From assembly GCA_015060065.1 (NCBI GenBank), contig SUZF01000001.1, forward strand, positions 62,001 through 126,000: a DNA stretch of 64,000 nucleotides, written 5' to 3'. This DNA is from Rikenellaceae bacterium (GTDB lineage Bacteria > Bacteroidota > Bacteroidia > Bacteroidales > Rikenellaceae). Positions 52,986-61,843 of the stretch are shown here, one piece after another (the first letter of the stretch is position 1; each line of letters begins with the position of its first letter). The notes under the pieces were generated by a model that saw nothing but the letters and a program-made list of their open reading frames with translations, searched no databases and had not been told where the DNA came from. Both the position numbers and the translations under genes were made by a program.

Positions 52986-54454
52986 AGCGACAAATTTACC
53001 GTTTTTTTCGTTTCGGTGTTGCGCACAGCCACAGTTATTGCAATCGCCACCCCATAAATCAGCCACACAGCCCACGCCGGAAGCGAAATATCAACTGCCG
53101 ACCATCGCCAAGCGGCCACGCCCTCGACTACAAAGTTTAATCCTGCTCCCACACCGGAGAGCAGACTTTCGCACACCACGGCAAGCGGAGCAAACGGCGC
53201 GGCAATCCACACAACCGCCAAGATAACGATGATATATGCACAGATGATAACTATCGGATTGAGCAGAACACCCACAATCGAAACCACCCCAAAGGTGTGC
53301 GCCACAAGGGGCATTGTTGCAATGCTCGACACCATACCAACGACCATGGTTGCTGTAAAGGCATCAATCCACCATCGCCTTGTACGCAACATCCGCATAA
53401 GGGGAATACCCCAAATCAGAATGGCAATAACGGCAATAAACGAGAGTTGAAAACTGATATCGAAGAGTTGGTCGGGGCGATAGACCAACATTGCAAAGGC
53501 GGTGGCAGACAACACATTGAGCGATACATAGCGTGAAGATGTTATCACGGCACCCTGCAACACCGAGAACATCACTGCGGCACGTACCACGCTGGGCGAG
53601 AATCCGCAGATTGCAGCATAAATCCATATCGGCACCACAACCAGCACCGCCCGAACGACATGACCGCGATGCACGAATGACATCCACACCAACATCAGGT
53701 TAAACATCATAAAGACAATACCCACGTGCAGTCCCGACACCGCCAAGATATGTGATGCTCCGGCTCTGGCATACGCCTCACGCAGTTCGGGCGTCATACC
53801 GCGTCGGTCGCCCACAGCCATTGCCACAATCGTAGCCGCCTCATCACCGGAAAGCCCCAACCGCGAGAGCCTCTCGACAGCCACAATGTGAAGGCTTCGC
53901 TTCTCGGTGTTTTCGACTTTCAGAACATCGTCTGCCCGCAGAAAGAGTGTTCCACCAAAGCCTCTGCGCGACATTAACCTACCATACGCACCAAACTTTT
54001 CGGGAAAGGGGATTACCCTTCCGAGAGCCTCGATGCGTGTGCCGAAATCCGCCTTTACAAGCGTATCAAGATAGAGATTTACCCGCTCGTCGGCATCCCG
54101 CATAGTGCCGTTACACTCATATTTGACAACCCGTGCCGGTGTTACAGCAAACCCCTTGCGATTCACCGGATTATCCTCTATTTCCACCACAAGATAGGTT
54201 TTCTCGCCTGCCGGCACTTGCGGATGGAATCCGCGCAACGAAGCCACCACGCCGCCAAACAAGACCAATGCCGCTACAATGTAAAGGTTGCTCGCACTCG
54301 ACCGCAAACCGACTGCTGCAACGAGCAGGCACAACAGGAAACCTCCCCACAACGCCCATACGGGTATAGCGACCAAATCGAACAGCACAATACCCGCCAT
54401 AAATGGTATCACGGCGACCAACATCGGGTATCGATTTTGTGTTAATCGGGTCAT
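52982..54454 (-). CDS. ComEC/Rec2-type DNA-uptake membrane protein, short form
   Basis: From the ATG at 54454 the protein has 490 residues, an N-terminal hydrophobic pair with a beta domain (DUF4131-like, to about 190), then the Competence domain with ASHILAVSGLHVGIVF and about eight further helices. ComEC forms the channel for single-stranded DNA entry. The C-terminal metallo-beta-lactamase-like nuclease domain of the long form is missing. Its stop overlaps the methyltransferase start. Whether it supports DNA uptake here is not known. Confidence 0.88.
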   Translation of the reverse strand: MTRLTQNRYPMLVAVIPFMAGIVLFDLVAIPVWALWGGFLLCLLVAAVGLRSSASNLYIVAALVLFGGVVASLRGFHPQVPAGEKTYLVVEIEDNPVNRKGFAVTPARVVKYECNGTMRDADERVNLYLDTLVKADFGTRIEALGRVIPFPEKFGAYGRLMSRRGFGGTLFLRADDVLKVENTEKRSLHIVAVERLSRLGLSGDEAATIVAMAVGDRRGMTPELREAYARAGASHILAVSGLHVGIVFMMFNLMLVWMSFVHRGHVVRAVLVVVPIWIYAAICGFSPSVVRAAVMFSVLQGAVITSSRYVSLNVLSATAFAMLVYRPDQLFDISFQLSFIAVIAILIWGIPLMRMLRTRRWWIDAFTATMVVGMVSSIATMPLVAHTFGVVSIVGVLLNPIVIICAYIIVILAVVWIAAPFAPLAVVCESLLSGVGAGLNFVVEGVAAWRWSAVDISLPAWAVWLIYGVAIAITVAVRNTETKKTVNLSL

Positions 54455-54542
54455 CTTCACTTTGGGTTTGGGCAAAACATCTTTTGCGGAAATAAAGGTA
54501 CAAAATTTATACGAATTGACCTTATCGCAAAGAGATTTACAC

Positions 54543-54583
54543 AAAAAAATGGCAACCGGCGACCCTCACAGGCAGCCGGTTGC
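54543..54583 (-). terminator. Terminator of the EF-G-like gene
   Basis: A perfect 9-bp stem (54552-54560 with 54575-54583, arms GCAACCGGC and its complement) is followed on the - strand by CATTTTTTTG. Confidence 0.9.
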
Positions 54584-54649
54584 GCTAAATTATGCTTGGT
54601 TTTAGGAATGGTCAAACACCATCGAGAGAGTCCCAAACCGACTTCTCTC

Positions 54650-56803
54650 CTACTCTTCGTCTGTATCGGTGTATGCTTTGAGAAGCTTATCCTGAACATC
54701 CGACGGAACCTGCTCGTATGACGCAAACTGCATTGTATAGGTCGCAGCACCCGACGTCAGCGACGAGAGGGTAGTCGAATAGCGATAAAGTTCTGCCAGA
54801 GGCACACGTGCATTCAGGCGGTCAAAGCCCTTATCGTGGTCCATACCCATAATCATCGCGCGACGATTCTGCAAGTCACTCATCACAGGACCCATATAGT
54901 CACTCGGCGTCAGTACCTCGACGTTATAGATAGGCTCCATAATCTTCGGGCCGGCATTGCGGAAAGCCTCCTTAAAGGCGTTACGCGCAGCCAACTTAAA
55001 CGAGATTTCATTCGAATCTACCGGGTGCATCTTACCATCATAGACCACTACGCGAATATCGCGAGCGTAAGAACCCGTAAGCGGACCCTCGTCCATCTTC
55101 TCCATAATACCCTTCAAAATCGCAGGCATAAAGCGTGCATCAATTGCACCACCGACAATCGAGTTATAGAACTGCAACTTGCCGCCCCATTCGAGGTCAT
55201 ACTCCTCCTTACCCTTGATATTGACAGTAATCTCCTTGCCATTAACCTTATACTTTGTCGGTTCGGGCATACCCTCATAGTAAGGCTCGATAACGATATG
55301 TACCTCACCAAACTGACCGGCACCACCCGACTGCTTCTTGTGGCGGTAATCTGCCTGTGCAACCTTCGTGATGGTCTCGCGATAAGGAATCTTCGGTGCG
55401 AAATATTCAAGGTCGAGTTTATTCTCGTTGGCAATACGTGCTTTGAGGATGTTGAGGTGATGCTCTCCCTGACCCTGAATAATGGTCTGCTTCAACTCCT
55501 TCGAGTAGGCAACCAAAATCGTCGGATCCTCGAACTTGGCATCGTTGAGAATCTTACCCAGACGCTCCTCCTCTTTCTGCTCCTTCGCCTTCACGGCTGC
55601 GCGGTAGCGGGGCTCCGGGAATACGATAGGCTCCAAAGTCACAGGTGCCGACGGAGCTGCAAGGGTGTCGTTTGTACGGGTACCCTTCAACTTCACGGTG
55701 CAACCGATATCTCCGGCCGAGAGTTCGGTAACCTTGATACGATTCTTTCCTGCCACTGCGAAGAGTTGCGAGAGTTTCTCCTTATTGCCGGTGCGCGAAT
55801 TTACAAGTTCCATACCCTCGGTAACCTTACCACGAACAACGCGGATATACGAAATCTCGCCAATATGCTGTTCGAGTTGGCTCTTGAAGACGAATGCCAC
55901 TGCCGGCTCATCAACATTTGCAGCCACCTCCGAACCATCGGCTGCGGGGAATGCCGGAGCCGTCATCGGACCCGGAGCGACATTGATAATAAACTCCATA
56001 AGACGCTTGGTGCCCACATCGCGCTTACCGCTCGTACAGAAGATAGGCATCACAGCACGACGAGCCACACCGAGTTTCAAACCGGAACGGATATCGTCTT
56101 GCGTAAGGGTTCCCTTATCGAAGTAGAGTTCCATCAATGCATCATCATGCTCGGCAGCCGCCTCGACAAGTTCCTGATTGAGAGCCTGTGCCTTATCCAT
56201 CTCCTCGGCAGGAATCTCTAACTCCTCGCGAGTACCGTTTTCGTCCTTGAAACGATACATCTTCATCATCAAAACGTCGATGAATGAGTTGAAACCTGCT
56301 CCCTGATTCACGGGATACTGCACGATTACGGGCTTCACCTGCGAAGCGGCCTTAATGCTCTCGTATGCGTTCTCGAAGTTTGCCTTATCGCCATCGAGTT
56401 GGTTGATAACACCGATAAGGGGCTTATTCAGGATGCGGGCATAGCGCGACTGAATCTCGCTACCAACCTCCCAGCCAACATTGGCGTTGAAGACCATAAT
56501 ACCCACGTCACCGACCTTGAATGCCGAGAAGAGATTTCCGCAGAAATCATCCGAACCCGGACAGTCGATGATGTTGAGTTTGCGATCCATAAACTCCGTG
56601 AAGAGAATGGTCGAATATATCGAGCGTTTGTATTCATGCTCGATGTCGGTGTTGTCCGACAAAGTGTTGTTGTTTTCGATACTACCCCTGCGGTCGATGA
56701 CTTTACCCTCGAATGCCATTGCCTCGGCAAGGGTAGTTTTACCGGAGCCGGGGGCTCCTACAAGTACAATGTTTTTAATCTCACGTGCTGAATAATTTTT
56801 CAT
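54650..56803 (-). CDS. EF-G-like translation factor with altered GTPase motifs
   Basis: The 717-residue protein has all EF-G domains, including domain IV/V segments (GEVHIVIEPYY, NRRAMIMGMDHDKG). The G domain is altered: G1 is GAPGSGKTT at 16-24 instead of GHxDxGKTT, G3 is DCPGS at 80-84 where canonical EF-G has DTPGH with the catalytic histidine, and G4 is NQLD at 134-137 instead of NKxD. This fits the Bacteroides EF-G2 paralogue, reported to work in translation during starvation without GTP hydrolysis. It is monocistronic, with its own terminator. Confidence 0.87.
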   Translation of the reverse strand: MKNYSAREIKNIVLVGAPGSGKTTLAEAMAFEGKVIDRRGSIENNNTLSDNTDIEHEYKRSIYSTILFTEFMDRKLNIIDCPGSDDFCGNLFSAFKVGDVGIMVFNANVGWEVGSEIQSRYARILNKPLIGVINQLDGDKANFENAYESIKAASQVKPVIVQYPVNQGAGFNSFIDVLMMKMYRFKDENGTREELEIPAEEMDKAQALNQELVEAAAEHDDALMELYFDKGTLTQDDIRSGLKLGVARRAVMPIFCTSGKRDVGTKRLMEFIINVAPGPMTAPAFPAADGSEVAANVDEPAVAFVFKSQLEQHIGEISYIRVVRGKVTEGMELVNSRTGNKEKLSQLFAVAGKNRIKVTELSAGDIGCTVKLKGTRTNDTLAAPSAPVTLEPIVFPEPRYRAAVKAKEQKEEERLGKILNDAKFEDPTILVAYSKELKQTIIQGQGEHHLNILKARIANENKLDLEYFAPKIPYRETITKVAQADYRHKKQSGGAGQFGEVHIVIEPYYEGMPEPTKYKVNGKEITVNIKGKEEYDLEWGGKLQFYNSIVGGAIDARFMPAILKGIMEKMDEGPLTGSYARDIRVVVYDGKMHPVDSNEISFKLAARNAFKEAFRNAGPKIMEPIYNVEVLTPSDYMGPVMSDLQNRRAMIMGMDHDKGFDRLNARVPLAELYRYSTTLSSLTSGAATYTMQFASYEQVPSDVQDKLLKAYTDTDEE

Positions 56804-56888
56804 ATTCTTATCTGTTTTAAGGTTTGTTTTTCGGTTTTCAGTCTATAAATTTACAAAAAAATTTTGAGCGCACAAGAGCAAAAATAAA

Positions 56889-56913
56889 AAAATCGCGTTT
56901 TCAGCGCGATTTT
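56889..56913 (-). terminator. Terminator of the mqn unit
   Basis: A 9-bp stem (56889-56897 with 56905-56913) is followed on the - strand by TTTATTTTTG, 45 bases past mqnD. The gap from here to the EF-G-like start (about 85 bases) is A/T-rich with no clear consensus promoter. Confidence 0.85.
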
Positions 56914-56957
56914 CACAATTTTTAACCCTCATCGGGGTATGTTTTTAATATTTACGA

Positions 56958-57737
56958 CTACAAATCAAGCCCCGTAAGTCGGGCTGTTGCTCGCCTACCC
57001 TCCTCACCCAAAGAGAGCGAGTAGTCATTCACAAAAAGGTCGATATGGCGGTCGATAACATCGTCTTCCAACTCCTGCGCGTGCGATTTAATATAGGTAC
57101 GCGAGAGCGTGGGGTTTGCAAAAGCAAAACGAATACTCTCCGAGAGCAGGCTCTCTACCTCGCGCCGCATCTGCTCGCCCAAATCTCGACGTATGACTAT
57201 CGCACCAAGGGGCAGAGGCAGCGATGTCTGCTCCTCCCACAAAGCACCAAGGTCGGCAACAAGTTCGAGATTGCGCCTTTCATAGACAAACCGACCCTCA
57301 TGAATCAGCACTCCGGCATCCACCTCGCCACACTCCACCGCCTCGGCAATCCGCGAAAAGAGCATCGGGCGACGGTCTGTGAGGTTAGGGAAGAAGTGCA
57401 TTAACATCGCATTGGCGGTGGTGTATTCTCCGGGGATTGCCACCGAGCGAATGGGCGAAGTGTCTCCCTTGCGACGCACCAGCAATTGACCATTGCCACG
57501 CCCCAGAGCCGAGCCACTATCGAGCAGGGTATAGCGGTCGTGGATTCGCGGAAGCAGGGCTGTGCTTATCTTGCTGATATCGGGATTGTCGTTCAGCACA
57601 CCGAGATTCAACTCCTCGATATCGGCATACTCCACCTCGAACTCCAAGCCGCGGAGGTCGATACGTCTATTCACTATGGCATCGAACGAGAAGGTGTCAT
57701 TCGGGCAGGGCGATATGCGCAATCTCAACGGTTTCAT
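56958..57737 (-). CDS. mqnD: 1,4-dihydroxy-6-naphthoate synthase
   Basis: MqnD cleaves cyclic de-hypoxanthine futalosine in the alternative menaquinone pathway. The 259-residue periplasmic-binding-like fold has the family start LRISPCPNDTFSFDA, the serine-rich DISKISTALLP and GVLIHEGRFVY. It lies with mqnB, which supports the futalosine route instead of the classical Men enzymes. A gene remnant lies between the two. Confidence 0.9.
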   Translation of the reverse strand: MKPLRLRISPCPNDTFSFDAIVNRRIDLRGLEFEVEYADIEELNLGVLNDNPDISKISTALLPRIHDRYTLLDSGSALGRGNGQLLVRRKGDTSPIRSVAIPGEYTTANAMLMHFFPNLTDRRPMLFSRIAEAVECGEVDAGVLIHEGRFVYERRNLELVADLGALWEEQTSLPLPLGAIVIRRDLGEQMRREVESLLSESIRFAFANPTLSRTYIKSHAQELEDDVIDRHIDLFVNDYSLSLGEEGRRATARLTGLDL

Positions 57738-57768
57738 GCTATATGACTATTTTAACTTTGTCGAAAAT

Positions 57769-57966
57769 TTATGCTGACCACATCCTACACAGACACGCCT
57801 GTTCGTGCCGGGCAACACAAACATTGACCCACGAAAAGCGGGGATGCTCCACATCAATAAGAGGCGAGGTCTGATTCTCGCAACTCAACTGCGTGGGGCG
57901 AATTGTCGCAGCCAAGCCGCACACGCTCCAACACACAACAACACAAAACAGCAAGAATCTCTTCAT
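57769..57966 (-). pseudogene. N-terminal remnant of a GH78-like rhamnosidase
   Basis: ATG at 57966 opens 65 codons: a signal peptide (MKRFLLFCVVVCWSVCGLAA) and then LSCENQTSPLIDVEHPRFSW, which resembles the very start of alpha-L-rhamnosidase (GH78) proteins. After about 25 more unrelated residues it stops, and the remaining domains of about 800-1000 residues are absent. It starts 10 bases after mqnB and ends 31 before mqnD. It is best read as the leftover of a deletion. A small secreted peptide is the other option. Confidence 0.6.
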
Positions 57967-57976
57967 CTCCTGACAA

Positions 57977-58489
57977 TTATGGTCTGGATATAATCTGTTG
58001 CACTGCATGAGCAAGGCTTTCGAGGGCTGTCGGCACATCCCACTCCTCACGTGGCTCGCCCACGCGGTTGGATATCGCTCTAACCTCGCAACACTCCGCG
58101 CCAAACTCCTCGCAAAGGGCAAAGAGGGCGGCTCCCTCCATATTCTCCACATCTGCACCACACGCCTCGGCACCACATGCCGAGACCGTATTGCTTCGCA
58201 CAACACGCAATCCGTCTGGCAGGATTGAGGTTTTGTAGGCACGGTCAAACTGCTGTGGCATACCCGCCACGCGCTCTTCGGCAACGGCAACAACCTCGCC
58301 CTTTGCAAGGGTTTGGTCATACGCACCGGCAATGCCTGCCAGCAGGAAGGAGCGGTGACCATCGGCAAGCAGTCGCGCCACACAAGCAGCCGTTTGTGCC
58401 ATACCGACACCACACACCACAACCTCCACATCGGGGCAAATCGCCCTGAACGGAGCCGCCTCCAACTCTGTCGGGAATAGAAGAATCAT
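57977..58489 (-). CDS. mqnB: Futalosine hydrolase
   Basis: MqnB removes hypoxanthine from futalosine. The 170-residue nucleoside-phosphorylase-type protein begins MILLFPTELEAAPF, with VVCGVGMAQTAACVA, LAGIAGAYDQTL and the substrate segment VENMEGAALFALC near the C terminus. It is shorter than many family members but has the main motifs. It lies 87 bases after the aminopeptidase gene, across a repeat tract. Confidence 0.88.
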   Translation of the reverse strand: MILLFPTELEAAPFRAICPDVEVVVCGVGMAQTAACVARLLADGHRSFLLAGIAGAYDQTLAKGEVVAVAEERVAGMPQQFDRAYKTSILPDGLRVVRSNTVSACGAEACGADVENMEGAALFALCEEFGAECCEVRAISNRVGEPREEWDVPTALESLAHAVQQIISRP

Positions 58490-58524
58490 TATCTCAAACT
58501 AATAAACACGCGTCGCCGACACCC

Positions 58525-58579
58525 TAATTATCAATTATCAATTGTCAACTATCAATTATCAATTGTCAATTGTCAATTA
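58525..58579. repeat. TCAATTR heptamer tract, copy 3
   Basis: About seven units of TCAATT(A/G), with one TCAACTA variant, fill the gap. The aminopeptidase TAA stop (58579-58577) is the first unit on the - strand, as at copy 2. Confidence 0.88.
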
Positions 58580-59968
58580 TTTCCCCACAATCGCCTCCAA
58601 CTCTGCAACCGTGATAGGAATCTTCTTGTCGCCAATAAATCGGCATCCGTTCTCGGTTACCAGAATATCATCCTCCAAGCGGATACCACCGAAATCGCGA
58701 TAGGCATCCAGCGCATCATAATTCACGATGCCCTTATACAACCCCTCGGCACGCGACTTGTCGATAAGCGCGGGGATAAAGTACAATCCCGGCTCATCAC
58801 TCATAACCGTACCCGGTCTTACGCGCCACGTTGCACGATGCACACATGTTGCCGACTGCGTAGCCCTGTCGAGCAGACCCGAAAAGTCGAAACTGCGCTC
58901 GCCCATAGCCTCGCAATCGTGTACATCCATACCCATACCATGACCCAAGCCGTGAGGCATAAACATATACATCGCACCCGATGCAACCACATCCTCCGGA
59001 GAGCCATTCACCAATCCCACTGCACGCAGACCCTCCGCAAGCGAGAGGTATGCCGCACGGTGGATATCACTATACATCACTCCGGGCTTCACAACGTCAA
59101 GCATATAGTCATGAGCCGCCAAAACAATCTCGTAAATATCGCGCTGCTTATCAGTGAACTTGCCACTCACGGGGTATGTTCGCGTATGGTCCGAGCAGTA
59201 GTTATCGACCGTTTCGCCACCGGCATCTACCAACAGCAGGCGACCCGATTCGAGAACTCCGTCGTAGTTGTGGTTGTGGAGCGTTTCGCCATGCTGCGAC
59301 ACAATCGAGGTAAATGACACACCCGCACCATACGAGAGAGCAAAGCCCTCGATAGCACCGGCAATCTCGCGCTCGACAACTCCCGGACGGCACATCTTCA
59401 TAGCCGTAACATGCATAATGTAGCCTATCTGGAAGGCGCGTTCCAGAGCCTCAATCTCCTCGGCACCCTTAACCTCGCGCATCTCCGCCACGGCAAACAT
59501 CAACTCTGCCGACTTACCCTCGTGCAGAGCCTTCAAGGGCATACCGAGCAACTCGGCAAGTTGAATCTTCGTCTCGCCACGATATGGGGGCAGATAGTGA
59601 ATCGTGCGACCCTTTGCCTGCGCTGCCGAGATATAGTCAGCAAGTGCCGTGAGCGGTTTTGTCGCACCGACACCCACCTGCGCGGCAAGGTCGGCAATCG
59701 TAGGCTGCGGACCTGTCCAGATGATATCATCAACCGTCAAATCATTACCGAAGAGAATCTCCTCGCCCGATTCGCAGTCGATTACACCCACCAAGTCGGG
59801 CAGGTTCTGACCGAAGAAGTAGAGGAAGGTCGAATCCTGACGGAAGTGGTAGATGTTATTGGGATAGTTGCAGGGAGCCTCGCTATTACCCGGCAATAGA
59901 ATAACGCCCTGACCTATTTTTTCGCGCAGAGCCGCTCTACGACCCGCATAAATCTCTTTGCTAAACAT
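58577..59968 (-). CDS. Aminopeptidase P family metallopeptidase
   Basis: The 463-residue protein has the N-terminal aminopeptidase P domain and the M24 'pita-bread' catalytic domain. Metal ligands are seen in VDAGGETVDNYCSDHTRT (two Asp), HGLGHGMGMDVHD (His), DEPGLYF (Glu) and IRLEDD (Glu). It should remove N-terminal residues before proline in the cytosol; there is no signal peptide. It starts 11 bases after the GH36-like gene. Confidence 0.92.
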   Translation of the reverse strand: MFSKEIYAGRRAALREKIGQGVILLPGNSEAPCNYPNNIYHFRQDSTFLYFFGQNLPDLVGVIDCESGEEILFGNDLTVDDIIWTGPQPTIADLAAQVGVGATKPLTALADYISAAQAKGRTIHYLPPYRGETKIQLAELLGMPLKALHEGKSAELMFAVAEMREVKGAEEIEALERAFQIGYIMHVTAMKMCRPGVVEREIAGAIEGFALSYGAGVSFTSIVSQHGETLHNHNYDGVLESGRLLLVDAGGETVDNYCSDHTRTYPVSGKFTDKQRDIYEIVLAAHDYMLDVVKPGVMYSDIHRAAYLSLAEGLRAVGLVNGSPEDVVASGAMYMFMPHGLGHGMGMDVHDCEAMGERSFDFSGLLDRATQSATCVHRATWRVRPGTVMSDEPGLYFIPALIDKSRAEGLYKGIVNYDALDAYRDFGGIRLEDDILVTENGCRFIGDKKIPITVAELEAIVGK

Positions 59969-59979
59969 ATTTTACCTTT

Positions 59980-61806
59980 TTAGAACGTCAATTTCACATA
60001 ACCGCTTGTCGGGACAGCGACACGCTGCACTCCCTTCGCGAGTTTATTACCTGCAACACTGTTGCCATACATATCGAAGAACTCCGCCTTACGAGGTTTG
60101 GCCTGCAACTCCACAACCAAACCCTCGACTCCCGTAGCATTCAGGAGATAGACCTCACGGTCAGCAGCACCGGCATTGACAGCCATACCCGCCTGATAGA
60201 CTGTGATTATTCGCTCCTTGTCGCTCTCGCCCTCCAAAACGGGGAAGTACGCTTCGGGATGATAGGGGCGGAATGCTCCGTGCAACAGGGCTTTACGGTG
60301 TTCTTGCGAGAAAGCAATCCAGTGTTTCATAACCTTCAAATGGCTCTCCGGAATCTCGCGCAGCATAGCCGAATACTGCACCACGCCATACATTGCCGAG
60401 AGGATATGGCGAGCCACCACCTCTGGCTTCTCATTCAGATTCCACTCCAACATATCGGCATGCACCGCAGTTGTACCACTCGTCAAGCGCAGGTTGGCGA
60501 TGCGGGCGCGATTGGTTCGCATATCTCCGGGGCAGTCCATCGCGCGGAACATATTTCCGTATTGGCGAATTGCAGGTCCGACATAGCGCTGGCGGAACTC
60601 AATCAAGATGTCTGGTTTAATGGCTTGCAGGCGACGAGAAACCTCCTTCATCAGCACATTCACAGCCTCCGAGATGCTCTTGATATCACGACCTGCATAG
60701 TTTTGAGCCACGGCCGGGTCCGGACCATCCGTGCGGAACGAATCGATAAAGTCCAACTTGAAACCATCCAACTCCCACTCGCGCAGTGCCTTCTCGTATA
60801 TCGAGCAGATATGTTCGCGCACCTCCGGGAAGCGCGGGTCGAGAACACCAACCAAGCCGCCTTCGTTCTTTATGCGAAGGTACTTGCCTTCGAAACGCTT
60901 ATAGGCCTCGCTATATTCGCCTACAAACGGCACCGAGTACCACATCATATACTTCATACCCATAGCCTGCACGCGCTTGATATGAGCCTTTATATCCTTG
61001 ATTCGCGAGGGCGCAACCACCCAATCGCCACAATAAGCATAACCGCGGTCGTTATTGTCGGTCTGCCAGCCATCATCGACAATGATTGTTCCCATACCCA
61101 ACTTTACCGCCTCACGGCACTCTGCCTCGATATCGTGGTCAGTAATCTGCTGGTGGAACTGATACCATGTCGAGTAGAGCGGAGCAAATGCCGCCTCCGG
61201 AACTTGGCAGGCCTTAAATCCGTTCTGCGCGGTAATCCACTGCGCACTCTCGCGCACAGCATCCGCCCAGAAGATATCGCGTTTATCGAGCAAAATCGTT
61301 GTCTTATAGTGCGCGAGCGGAGCCTCCGGCTCGACAAAGAAGCGCAACTTGCCAGAAAACAAAGCCCCCTCCTCGCGCAGACCCAACTGTGCATCAACCT
61401 TGCGGACAGCCTCGGCGGTTGCAATGGTCAGGCGGCTTCGGTTATTGGTGTTGATAAACGAGTATATCGGCATCTCACGCGCCAACGAAGAGGAATATGC
61501 AGCACCCCACACGGGTCGAAGTTCGGTATAGCACATCTTGTCGGAGTTCCACAGGTGGTGAGCATCGAGTTGCGGAGTGCTGAACTCTACGCTCAATTGC
61601 GGAGGTGTCAGCGCCTGCGGAGCGGTCATCTCGACCGAAATCTCCTCGCGGCCACCCTTCTCTGCAACCTTCACATCTATCTTCCATGCCTCATCAGCAC
61701 ATTTGACCGTAACTTCGCCAACCGAAGCAGTCTGTACCTTCACGTCCGCAGCCTTTGACGATATGGCAAACATCAATGCCACCACAAAAAACAAAACTCT
61801 TTTCAT
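59980..61806 (-). CDS. Exported clan GH-D glycosidase (alpha-galactosidase-like)
   Basis: From the ATG at 61806 the 608-residue protein has a signal peptide (MKRVLFFVVALMFAISSKAA), a beta-sandwich N-terminal domain (to about 230), a TIM barrel and a C-terminal beta domain. The barrel shows IIVDDGWQTD, a KLDFIDSF segment with the likely nucleophile aspartate, and RAMDCPGDMRTNR near the acid/base. This is the GH27/GH36 pattern, so an alpha-galactoside or similar substrate is likely. The frame extends to 62133 but overlaps the upstream gene. Confidence 0.82.
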   Translation of the reverse strand: MKRVLFFVVALMFAISSKAADVKVQTASVGEVTVKCADEAWKIDVKVAEKGGREEISVEMTAPQALTPPQLSVEFSTPQLDAHHLWNSDKMCYTELRPVWGAAYSSSLAREMPIYSFINTNNRSRLTIATAEAVRKVDAQLGLREEGALFSGKLRFFVEPEAPLAHYKTTILLDKRDIFWADAVRESAQWITAQNGFKACQVPEAAFAPLYSTWYQFHQQITDHDIEAECREAVKLGMGTIIVDDGWQTDNNDRGYAYCGDWVVAPSRIKDIKAHIKRVQAMGMKYMMWYSVPFVGEYSEAYKRFEGKYLRIKNEGGLVGVLDPRFPEVREHICSIYEKALREWELDGFKLDFIDSFRTDGPDPAVAQNYAGRDIKSISEAVNVLMKEVSRRLQAIKPDILIEFRQRYVGPAIRQYGNMFRAMDCPGDMRTNRARIANLRLTSGTTAVHADMLEWNLNEKPEVVARHILSAMYGVVQYSAMLREIPESHLKVMKHWIAFSQEHRKALLHGAFRPYHPEAYFPVLEGESDKERIITVYQAGMAVNAGAADREVYLLNATGVEGLVVELQAKPRKAEFFDMYGNSVAGNKLAKGVQRVAVPTSGYVKLTF

Positions 61807-61843
61807 ACGATATATTTTTAAGTTTTCAGGTTTTAACAAGCAT

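Noticed and set aside
52986..53075. Upstream start of the THUMP-like methyltransferase
   Set aside because: The extra 30 residues lie entirely inside comEC; the GTGA overlap at 52985-52982 is a better start.
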